NCBI GenBank assembly: GCA_035649575.1
Contig: DASRJH010000124.1
Coordinates: 1 to 13,512, forward strand
Length of the DNA stretch: 13,512 bases
From: DASVAL01 sp035649575
Lineage (GTDB): Bacteria; Planctomycetota; UBA1135; UBA2386
Direction: 5' to 3'
Below the pieces are notes generated by a model. It did no database searches, was not told the origin of the DNA, and was given only the letters and a program-made list of their open reading frames with translations. The position numbers and the translations under genes were made by a program. Positions 7,092-13,512 of the stretch are shown piece after piece. Numbering within the stretch: the first letter of the stretch is position 1; each line of letters begins with the position of its first letter.

Positions 7092-9672
7092 GCTGCAACG
7101 AACGCACGAGCTCGAGGTGCTCCGGAACGGCCGTCACCTGGAGCTTGCCAGCCTTGCCGTCCGGAGCGAGCGGCGCCCAGGCCACTACTTCGAGGTGGTT
7201 CTCTTCGTAGATGTACGCGCGATCGACGTTGGCGCGGCCGACTACGAGGATGTCCCGGTCGGAACTCTCGGGCCACGGCGACGGCAGGATGACGGCGGTG
7301 GGTCCACTGCCTCCTCCGGGCAACAGGCAGTCGAGGGCATAGGCGAAGAGCCGATCGTACGAACGCTTCGCGAACATACGTGAGTAGTGGTTCACCTTCA
7401 GGTCCGCGCACATGGGATAGCGGTGGCGCTCGAGCCGCAGTGTGGCGACAACGAGACGGCCGTGGCCAGGCGTTGGATCCGGACCACCCACCTGGCTGTA
7501 CCACGTCCTTGGATCCGCCAGTTCGGCGGTTGCAACACTGCCGGGGCTCAGTTCGGCGACGCGCCGCACGATCGTCTGCGCGTCTTCCACTGTCGGCCTC
7601 GAGAGCGGTGGCAGCGTGGGCAGCGGGCTCACGAAGTTGCGGAACGCGAGGATCGACATGCTCACGACGAAGAAGGCAACGGTGCTTCGCACGACGATGG
7701 TCTGCCAACGCGGCGTGAACACAGAGCTGATGGGCTGCACCCATGCCGCGGCGCCCTTGTCGCCGAGCCAGCGACCCGCCAGGACCAGGATCACGAGCAC
7801 GCCGTTGGCCAGCGCCATCGGCATCATCCACGAGACCATCAAGAGCAACCGTTGATCCTCCGCCAGCGCAAAGGCCGCAGCGGAAGCGATCGTGCACAAG
7901 AACGCTCCAAGGAGCAGCAGCGCGAGCCGTTGTCCCCTCCACATGCTGGCAGAGACCATCGCGAACGCGGCGAGCAACAACAGGCCGTGACGGGGCAGCG
8001 CGATGATCGCACAACCGACGGCCGCGACCACCAGAAGCCATGGCACGAGCGAGCGAGCGCTGGCCGCCAGCGTCGGCAAGCGGGACAACCAGACTGCGGT
8101 CATCAGGAGCACGAGCAACCACCGCACGGCCGTCGCCACGCCAGCGAGCGTCATCAAGCCGGCCCATCCTGACCCCAACGTGTTTCTCAAATAGAACCAC
8201 GGGTTGGCGCTCAGCTCCTCGCGGAAGCGCTGCATGCACCACTCGTAGCGCGGCTTGATGTCACCCGAGACGCCGGCTTCATCGGCTTCTCGATCGATCA
8301 TCGCGCTCCAGGTTCCGTACTTCGGCGAAGCAGCGGCATAGAGCCCTGACGCCGTGTTGTCGCTGATCGTCGTGAGGTCGTGCACGATCTTCTGGCGCAC
8401 GATCCACGAGCCGAGCGGCAGCCCGAGGCCGAGACCGAACGCAACCGCGAGCACGAGGCCACGCTTCCAGCCGCCCTTCTTGCGACCTGCGATCAGTGCC
8501 GCGAGCGCGAACACCGGCGCGGCCGGCAGCGTCAGCGTGCGCGTCAGGTTCGACAGCGCGAACAGAACGCCTGCCCCCCAGCACGACGACGCGCGGTTCT
8601 CCTGCAGGCCTGCGACGATCTGCCGCACGCTGAATACAAACAGGAACGTGCCGAGCGTCTCGGTGAGCAGGTAGGAGCAGTACTCGAGGCTGATGGGGTC
8701 GCAAGCGAAAGCGAGCCCCGCGACGACTCCCACGGCCGGACCGAAGACCCGCTGCCCGATGCGGCACACGAGAGCCGCCGTCCACGCACCGAGCAGGACG
8801 TTCAGGGCAACGACCACATCCGGCATCGGCCCCGTCCACGTGTAGAGCGAACCGATGACGAAGGCCAGGAACGGTCGCCGCGCCGACCATGGCCCGGCCA
8901 GCCCATGCCCCATCATGATGCTCTCGCCCTGATCGTCCCATCCCTTCGCGTCAGAGAACGGCACGCCCATGATCAGGGCGCCCGAGATGTGGCCGGCCGG
9001 ATCGGCGCGCACGATGGCAACCGCCACCACGCGTGCGACCATTGCCGCGAGGCCAACCACGAAGCAGGCCCGCCAATGACCCTGCGGACCGCCGAACCAA
9101 TCGATCACCCGCCCGATGCGCGCCATCACGTGGCCATCGAACCACGCCTGTCCACCCGTGGCCCACGACCGCGCCGCCGCGAACGCAGCCAGCAGTGACG
9201 ACAGCGCCACGAGAGCGTTGATCCCGAACTCCAGCGAGTGCGGCACCGGCGTCGGCCACACGACCTCGTAGCGCCTGCCGTTCGTCGGCGGCTGCGTGCC
9301 ATCACTGCTCGAGAAGTACAGTTGGCCATTCCAGAGGGAGAATCGGCCGCCGCCCTCGTTCCGGATCGACTCGTGCAGGGCATTCGCCGGGCCCAAGGCC
9401 CGACCGTCCTCGAACAATCGAGCACGCGACGGCCGACGGTGCGATGACATCCACGTGGTGCCGAGGTCGGTCACCCAGCATCGGCCGATCTCCTGCCTGA
9501 TCGCCGACGGCGCGATGGCAACTGTCTCGAGCGAGAGCGGCTGCCGGCCGCTGCCATGCCGATGCAGCAGCACGGCGCCGGCTGCCAACAACAAGGCAAG
9601 GACGACCAGGATGGCGACTGCACGCGGCCGGCTCAGGATGGCCAGCCACGGACCGGTCGCTCGGGATTCCAT
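7087..9672 (-). CDS. Polytopic GT-C (GT39/ArnT-like) membrane glycosyltransferase
   Basis: A large integral membrane protein (861 residues from the ATG at 9672) of the lipid-linked-sugar transferase type. After a cytoplasmic start, the first membrane span is about residues 18-35. A soluble segment of ~100 residues follows with RPSRARLFEDGRALGPANAL (80-99) and GRFSLWNGQLYFSSSDG (109-125). About a dozen further hydrophobic segments come next, with an acidic loop FSDAKGWDDQGESI (239-252) where GT-C enzymes keep catalytic acids, ALNVLLGAWTAALVCRIGQR, and YLLTETLGTFLFVF (334-347). The last ~180 residues are soluble and probably extracytoplasmic. Such enzymes move a sugar from polyprenyl phosphate to an acceptor outside the membrane; donor and acceptor here are unknown. 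The frame is open to 9789 and an ATG at 9744 is possible, but 9672 gives a normal first membrane span and leaves room for a promoter. It diverges from the GT2 gene, its likely donor supplier. Confidence 0.85.
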   Translation of the reverse strand: MESRATGPWLAILSRPRAVAILVVLALLLAAGAVLLHRHGSGRQPLSLETVAIAPSAIRQEIGRCWVTDLGTTWMSSHRRPSRARLFEDGRALGPANALHESIRNEGGGRFSLWNGQLYFSSSDGTQPPTNGRRYEVVWPTPVPHSLEFGINALVALSSLLAAFAAARSWATGGQAWFDGHVMARIGRVIDWFGGPQGHWRACFVVGLAAMVARVVAVAIVRADPAGHISGALIMGVPFSDAKGWDDQGESIMMGHGLAGPWSARRPFLAFVIGSLYTWTGPMPDVVVALNVLLGAWTAALVCRIGQRVFGPAVGVVAGLAFACDPISLEYCSYLLTETLGTFLFVFSVRQIVAGLQENRASSCWGAGVLFALSNLTRTLTLPAAPVFALAALIAGRKKGGWKRGLVLAVAFGLGLGLPLGSWIVRQKIVHDLTTISDNTASGLYAAASPKYGTWSAMIDREADEAGVSGDIKPRYEWCMQRFREELSANPWFYLRNTLGSGWAGLMTLAGVATAVRWLLVLLMTAVWLSRLPTLAASARSLVPWLLVVAAVGCAIIALPRHGLLLLAAFAMVSASMWRGQRLALLLLGAFLCTIASAAAFALAEDQRLLLMVSWMMPMALANGVLVILVLAGRWLGDKGAAAWVQPISSVFTPRWQTIVVRSTVAFFVVSMSILAFRNFVSPLPTLPPLSRPTVEDAQTIVRRVAELSPGSVATAELADPRTWYSQVGGPDPTPGHGRLVVATLRLERHRYPMCADLKVNHYSRMFAKRSYDRLFAYALDCLLPGGGSGPTAVILPSPWPESSDRDILVVGRANVDRAYIYEENHLEVVAWAPLAPDGKAGKLQVTAVPEHLELVRSLQR

Positions 9673-9696
9673 CGACAGAACGTACGAGACGCCGCG

Positions 9697-9717
9697 AAAC
9701 GCGTTCAACGCGCGTTT
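9697..9717. promoter_or_regulatory. Inverted repeat in the divergent GT-C/GT2 upstream region
   Basis: AAACGCG (9697-9703) and CGCGTTT (9711-9717) are exact reverse complements separated by 7 bases, centred between the two divergent starts. The same stretch also repeats AACGCG directly. A shared operator that controls both glycosyltransferase genes is possible, but no regulator is identifiable. Confidence 0.35.
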
Positions 9718-9744
9718 GGAAAACCCCGGCCCGATCAATACCAT
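9716..9744 (+). promoter_or_regulatory. Weak candidate promoter for the GT2 gene
   Basis: TTGGAA (9716-9721), 17 bases, then TACCAT (9739-9744), each 4 of 6 to consensus. The -10 element ends only 8 bases before the ATG at 9753, which has no Shine-Dalgarno, so if real it would give a leaderless transcript. Matches this weak occur by chance. Confidence 0.2.
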
Positions 9745-9752
9745 CCGGCGCG

Positions 9753-11159
9753 ATGAACGGCGCCCCCGCATCGGCCGGTCGTTCGCCATCGCGCCCAGCC
9801 ATGATGCCGGATGCTACGCCAGGTCCCGGCCCCGTCGTGCGCGGACAACCGCACTGGACCACCTACCTCTACCGGCTCATTGCGGGCGAAGTCTCTTCTC
9901 TGACTCGCTACTGCGACCGCGTCGTGCAGTGGCAGCCGCAACCGTTCGACAGCGGTTACCTGCTCGATCGGATCGAGGCGCCGGCGAAGTCGACCGCCGT
10001 GCATGCGTCCGAGCTCAGCCCTGGGGACGACCAGTCGCGCGTGGCCGTGCTCATGAACGGCACGTTCAATTACAGTAGCGACATCCAGGGCTTCCTGCTC
10101 GATCTGCACGCGCGCCTCGGCCGCGGCGACCGCATCGTCAGCGTCTGCTACAACCCGTATCTGCAGTGGCTTTATCGGCTCGCGAACGCCATCGGCCTGC
10201 GCCGCGCCGCGATGCCGACGACGTTCTTGACCCGCGTCGACCTCGACGACCTCGTGCGGCTCGGCGGCTACGAGGTAGTGCGCCGCCGCCCGATCGGATT
10301 GTGCCCGTTCCGGTTGTTCGGGCTCGGTTCGCTCGTCAACTGGTTCGGCAAGATGGTGCCCCTGGTGCGGTGGTTCGCGCTCGTGTCCATCGTCGTGCTG
10401 CGGCCCATCAAGCCCACGACGAAGAGGCCATCGCTGACGATCGTCATCCCGGCGCGCAACGAGAGGGGCAACATCGAGGCGGCTCTGCAGCGCATGCCCG
10501 ATCTCGGCGGCGCTGTTCTCGACGTGATCTTCGTCGAGGGTCACAGCAACGACGGCACGTGGCAGGAGATCCAGCGCGTGATCCCGCTCTACCAGCACAG
10601 GCTCCCCGTGCGCGCGTTCCAGCAGACCGGCAAGGGCAAGAGCGACGCCGTGCGGCTCGGCTTCCAGCACGCGCGCGGCGAACTGCTGACGATCCTCGAC
10701 GCCGACCTGACGATGCCGCCCGAGCTGCTGCATCGCTTCTACGACGCCTGGTGCGACGGCCGCGCCGACTTCGTGAACGGCTCGCGCCTCACCTACCCGA
10801 TGGAAGGCGAGGCGATGCGCTTCCTGAATCGGCTCGGCAACGTCTTCTTCGCGCGCGCCGTCAGCGCCGTGCTCGACAGCAGGCTCGGCGACACGTTGTG
10901 CGGCACCAAGCTGCTGGCACGCACCGACTTTGCGCGCATGGTGCGTTGGCGCTCCGACTTCGGCGACTTCGATCCGTTCGGCGATTTCGAGCTCTTGTTC
11001 CCGGCCGCGGTGCTGGGCCTCGGCAACATCGACGTGCCGATCGCCTACCGCGCGCGCACCTACGGCAGCACGAGCATTCAGCGCTTCCGCCACGGCTTCA
11101 TGTTGCTCAAGATGACCCTGATCGGCTTGTTCCGCGTGCGCGCCGGGCGCTGGGTCTAA
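9753..11159 (+). CDS. GT2 glycosyltransferase with N-terminal half-methyltransferase domain
   Basis: A 468-residue protein in two parts. Residues 226-440 form a family 2, dolichol-phosphate-mannose-synthase-like transferase: LTIVIPARNERGNIEAAL (228-245), VEGHSNDGTW (261-270), GKGKSDAVRLGF (293-304), the metal-binding LDADLTMPPE (315-324), VNGSR (341-345), GDTLCGTKLL (379-388) and FGDFELLFPAA (409-419). There are no C-terminal membrane spans, so the product is probably a polyprenyl-phosphate sugar made at the inner face of the membrane. Residues ~97-217 resemble the later half of the class I methyltransferase domain found fused to such GT2 enzymes: GTFNYSSDIQGFLLDL, CYNPYLQWLYRLANAIGLR and LTRVDLDDLVRLGGYEVV. 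The early half with the SAM-binding glycine motif is not visible. The ATG at 9753 is the first start; the ATGs at 9801 and 9804 are alternatives. It diverges from the GT-C gene that could use its product. Confidence 0.85.
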   Translation: MNGAPASAGRSPSRPAMMPDATPGPGPVVRGQPHWTTYLYRLIAGEVSSLTRYCDRVVQWQPQPFDSGYLLDRIEAPAKSTAVHASELSPGDDQSRVAVLMNGTFNYSSDIQGFLLDLHARLGRGDRIVSVCYNPYLQWLYRLANAIGLRRAAMPTTFLTRVDLDDLVRLGGYEVVRRRPIGLCPFRLFGLGSLVNWFGKMVPLVRWFALVSIVVLRPIKPTTKRPSLTIVIPARNERGNIEAALQRMPDLGGAVLDVIFVEGHSNDGTWQEIQRVIPLYQHRLPVRAFQQTGKGKSDAVRLGFQHARGELLTILDADLTMPPELLHRFYDAWCDGRADFVNGSRLTYPMEGEAMRFLNRLGNVFFARAVSAVLDSRLGDTLCGTKLLARTDFARMVRWRSDFGDFDPFGDFELLFPAAVLGLGNIDVPIAYRARTYGSTSIQRFRHGFMLLKMTLIGLFRVRAGRWV

Positions 11160-11166
11160 CCCCATC

Positions 11167-11669
11167 TCACAGCTTCTGGAAGCGCTCGATCGACTCGCGG
11201 TGGTCCGGATGCGCGGCATGCGCGGGTTGACCTGCGCCACGACGATCTCTGCACTGTCGACGGCCGCGCGCGCAATGTCGACCGACACGCCGAGCGAACA
11301 GTAGCCGTGGCGATCGGGCGGCGAGACGTGCACGAGGGCGACGTCGAGCGGCAGCACACGCTGCCGGAACAGCGCAGGCATCTCGCTCAAGAACGCAGAG
11401 ACGTAGTCGGCGTCGCCGCGCGCCACGGCGTCGCGCACGTTGGCCCCGAGGAAGAGCGAATTGATGCGGAAGCTCGCCGCCATGCCGGGCGCGGCACAGG
11501 GCGCTTCGCCCTCGGTGTGCAGGTGAACGAACTCGACGTCCCTCAACTCCGGTGCGCGATCGGCGAGCGCGCGCAGCAAAACGAGCGGCGTCGCCGCGCC
11601 GCCATGTACGAACACGCGCTGACCAGGACAGACGAGGTGCAGAGCCTCGGTGGCGGATACGAAGTGCAT
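11167..11669 (-). pseudogene. Acetyl-CoA hydrolase/4-hydroxybutyrate CoA-transferase family remnant, interior missing
   Basis: Family members move CoA between acyl-CoA and a carboxylic acid via a glutamyl-CoA intermediate and are about 430-440 residues long. From the ATG at 11669, 153 codons read as the family N-terminus: VHGGAATPLVLLRALADR (21-38), VHLHTEGEAPCA, FLGANVRDAVARGDADYV (73-90), LSEMPALF, VLPLDVALVHVSPPDRHGYC (105-124), LGVSVD and VAQVNPRMPR, ending at 11211. Immediately after, in another frame, AHPDHRESIERFQKL and a TGA at 11169-11167 match the usual C-terminal end of the family. About 265 codons, including the catalytic glutamate region, are gone. In the original frame the sequence stays open by chance into the antisense of the GT2 gene, which is not meaningful coding. 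The gene starts 6 bases after the helicase stop and was probably cotranscribed. Assembly error is the main alternative. Confidence 0.85.
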
Positions 11670-11675
11670 GGCAGC

Positions 11676-13415
11676 TCAGTGGTCGACGACGTAGAGCCGC
11701 GTCAGGTCCACGCTCACCATGCGATCGCGCAGCGCCTTGCACAGCGACGCCATGCGCAGCCCCTCGGCGTCGTGCGGCAACGCGCGGAACGCATGGGCAC
11801 TGGCGACGAGCACGACCTTCGTGCGCGCGCGCGACAAAGCGACGTTGAGCCGGTGCAGCGACAGGTGGAACGCGCCGCGGCCCTTGGCTTCGCGCGGATC
11901 GCCGGCCGTCAGCGACACGATCACGACTTCACGTTCCTGACCCTGGATGCGTTCGACGGTGTCGACGACGAGCGCTTCGATGCCCGTCAGGCTCTTGTGC
12001 TCGATCGCCGACCGCACCACCCGCACCTGCGCGCGGAACGGCGCGATCACCGCGATCTCCGCGGGCGGCACGCGGTGACGGCGCACGAGGTCCTCCACGA
12101 GATCGGCGACCGCGTTGGCCTCCTCGACCGAACGGTGCCCGGGCTGCTGGTGATCGAGCCGCAGCCACACCACGGGCAGCGCGGGATCGAGCACTTCGTC
12201 GAGCCGGCCGCCCGCCCGAAACGGCATGCGCCGCGCCGCCGCGACCTCCGCCGGCCGCAAGCGACCGCCGTAGAACGTCTCGCTGACGACGCTGCAGACG
12301 CCATCGTTCATGCGGTAGGTCGTGTCGAGCAGATGCGACCCGTAGAGCCGGTGCAGGTGCTCGAAGATCGACACGGCCGCGGCGCGATCCGCATGCGCGG
12401 TCGTCACGACCGGTGGCAGCTGCTGGTGGTCGCCGAAGAACAGCCAGCGCTGCGCGCGCAGCATGCCGGGCAGCGCGTGCGGGATCGGCAGCTGGCCGGC
12501 CTCGTCGAACACCGTGTAGTGGAACAGTTCGCGCTCGTGCAGTTTGGCGAGCTGGAAACACGTGCCGGCCACGACGGCACCCTTCTCGGGCAACCGCACG
12601 CGACGCGCGTCGACGAGTTGTACGCCGGCGGCCCGCAGCTCGTCGTTGCCATCGCCGGACGACGAAGCGAGCTTGAAGAGCGGCAGCTGCGGCGAAGCGC
12701 GGCGGATCGCGAGCAGCGCATTGTCGACGGCGCGGTGCGTGAACGCGCTGACCGCGATCCGGCAGGTGGCGCCACAGAGGGCCGCAACGACTGCCGCGAG
12801 CAGCCGCGTCTTGCCGGTTCCGGGCGGCCCCTGCACGAGAGCGAGGCTCTCGGTCGCGATGGCCTGAGCACCGGCCTCGATCTGCGCTGCGTTGAGACCC
12901 GTCTCCGCGAGGCGGCTCAGCGCGCGTTCGTAGCGCCCCGGATTGCGAGCCAGCTCGTGGCCGCCCGTGAGCACGGTCGCGAGCTCCTTCGATGCGAACG
13001 CAGCGTGAACCGCATCGCGCAGGCGCCCGGTCAAGCCGAGCGGCCGGCGGTCGAGCACGTAGACGCGTCCTGGCTGCAGGTCGATCTCGACGTCGCGCGC
13101 GAACGGATCGCGTTCGAGCCGCAGCTGTCCCGCGGTCGCATCGTAGGTGCCGCAGGCCAGCGGCGCGCCGCCGTCGAGGTCGAGGCCGTCGCCGACGACG
13201 AGCGGATCGCCCGCACGGAACTTGGAGCCGTTGTCGGGCACCGCGAACACGAACGAGCCGCCGTCTTCGCCGAGGAACTTCGCACCCTGGATGCACTCGC
13301 CTTCGAGCACGCGCAGATCGACCGGCTGCGCGCGCAGCTCGCGGTGGCTGCGTTGCTCGTCGCGCTCCTCGCGCGCGAGCAGACGCAGCAGGCGTTGTTC
13401 GAGGGACAGTTGCAA
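11676..13415 (-). CDS. DNA2/NAM7-like superfamily 1 helicase
   Basis: A 579-residue ATP-dependent nucleic acid helicase of the Upf1-like group. The N-terminal ~130 residues form a strand-rich domain; residues 176-540 contain the two RecA folds with all motifs in order. These are LNAAQIEAGAQAI (Q-motif-like, 174-186), Walker A GPPGTGKT (196-203), SAFTHRAVDNAL (motif Ia), Walker B DEAGQ (304-308, where DEASQ or DEAAQ is common), GDHQQLPP (328-335), LDTTYRMND (363-371), VDTVERIQGQE (484-494) and NVALSRAR (524-531). No nuclease or Cas4-like domain is visible, so it is a helicase-only form; substrate (DNA or RNA) cannot be told. The start is a TTG at 13415, the only start codon before the upstream in-frame stop at 13454; no Shine-Dalgarno is evident, so a later start is possible. 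It precedes the CoA-transferase remnant by 6 bases. Confidence 0.9.
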   Translation of the reverse strand: MQLSLEQRLLRLLAREERDEQRSHRELRAQPVDLRVLEGECIQGAKFLGEDGGSFVFAVPDNGSKFRAGDPLVVGDGLDLDGGAPLACGTYDATAGQLRLERDPFARDVEIDLQPGRVYVLDRRPLGLTGRLRDAVHAAFASKELATVLTGGHELARNPGRYERALSRLAETGLNAAQIEAGAQAIATESLALVQGPPGTGKTRLLAAVVAALCGATCRIAVSAFTHRAVDNALLAIRRASPQLPLFKLASSSGDGNDELRAAGVQLVDARRVRLPEKGAVVAGTCFQLAKLHERELFHYTVFDEAGQLPIPHALPGMLRAQRWLFFGDHQQLPPVVTTAHADRAAAVSIFEHLHRLYGSHLLDTTYRMNDGVCSVVSETFYGGRLRPAEVAAARRMPFRAGGRLDEVLDPALPVVWLRLDHQQPGHRSVEEANAVADLVEDLVRRHRVPPAEIAVIAPFRAQVRVVRSAIEHKSLTGIEALVVDTVERIQGQEREVVIVSLTAGDPREAKGRGAFHLSLHRLNVALSRARTKVVLVASAHAFRALPHDAEGLRMASLCKALRDRMVSVDLTRLYVVDH

Positions 13416-13512
13416 GCGAGGTGCGGGGCGAGGTGCCGCGTGCGGTGGCGATCATCGCATGCGCTGGATGCAGATCCAGTCTCGTCTCGGCGCTCAGGCC
13501 GGCGGCTTGCGC
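13416..13512. other. Upstream region of the helicase at the window edge
   Basis: No gene can be supported in these 97 bases. They contain a 6-base inverted repeat, CTGGAT (13464-13469) and ATCCAG (13474-13479) around GCAG, which may be a small hairpin or operator, and no recognisable promoter. A minus-strand stop at 13496-13494 could end a neighbouring gene beyond the edge, but too little is visible to say. Confidence 0.3.

Noticed and set aside
7387..8172. 261-codon plus-strand open frame inside the GT-C gene
   Set aside because: It is antisense to a membrane protein with a clear hydrophobic pattern; the product is Arg/Gln/His-rich and of low complexity, typical of a shadow frame.
9735..11166. 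Apparent 644-codon minus-strand gene that continues the CoA-transferase through the GT2 gene
   Set aside because: Only the first 153 codons resemble the family. The rest is antisense to the motif-rich GT2 gene, and the true family C-terminus is found in another frame at 11167-11211.
11676..13415. Helicase as part of a defence system
   Set aside because: Many defence loci carry superfamily 1 helicases, but this one has no nuclease, methyltransferase, protease or other defence partner beside it; its only visible neighbour is a metabolic gene remnant.
11929..13455. 508-codon minus-strand frame overlapping the helicase
   Set aside because: It is another frame of the same strand, dominated by Arg/Ala/Gly; the helicase motifs are all in the 11676-13415 frame.

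Overview
The window is a visibly GC-rich stretch of bacterial chromosome with tightly packed genes. It holds no rRNA, tRNA, CRISPR array, integrase, transposase or insertion sequence that I can see. The gene content (hopanoid-type squalene synthases, a DUF4388 protein, large GT-C membrane glycosyltransferases with soluble flanking domains, GDP-fucose genes) fits a Gram-negative, environmental lineage. Planctomycetota is my best guess, but the sequence alone does not exclude groups such as Myxococcota.

Layout. (1) Positions 1-1746, minus strand: hpnC then hpnD, joined by an ATGA start/stop overlap. They are the first two enzymes of the three-step route from farnesyl diphosphate to squalene; hpnD runs off the left edge a few residues before its end, and hpnE would be expected beyond it. 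(2) Positions 1877-5665, plus strand: a DUF669-like protein that ends in an SSB-type acidic tip, a DUF4388 protein, the NAD-dependent DNA ligase LigA, and a 34-residue single-membrane-span protein whose start codon overlaps the ligA stop. (3) Positions 5797-7064, plus strand: a remnant of gmd (GDP-mannose 4,6-dehydratase) that keeps only its two ends, followed by an intact fcl (GDP-L-fucose synthase). (4) Positions 7087-11159: a polytopic GT-C glycosyltransferase (minus) and a GT2 glycosyltransferase (plus) diverge from a short shared upstream region. A natural reading is that the GT2 enzyme charges a polyprenyl phosphate with sugar and the GT-C enzyme uses that lipid-linked sugar outside the membrane. 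(5) Positions 11167-13415, minus strand: a complete DNA2/NAM7-like superfamily 1 helicase, followed after 6 bases by a CoA-transferase gene that again keeps only its start and its last residues.

The most notable observation is that two unrelated genes about 5 kb apart, gmd and the CoA-transferase, carry the same kind of damage: N-terminal and C-terminal pieces are recognisable, roughly 265 codons between them are gone, and the pieces lie in different reading frames. This is either real gene decay by short-homology deletion or an assembly artefact. I find no convincing evidence of a new defence system, mobile element or other undescribed multi-gene system. The more unusual pieces are the SSB-like tip on the DUF669-like protein, the small membrane protein coupled to ligA, and the half-methyltransferase domain fused to the GT2 enzyme. 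There is no gene-free stretch longer than 300 bases.
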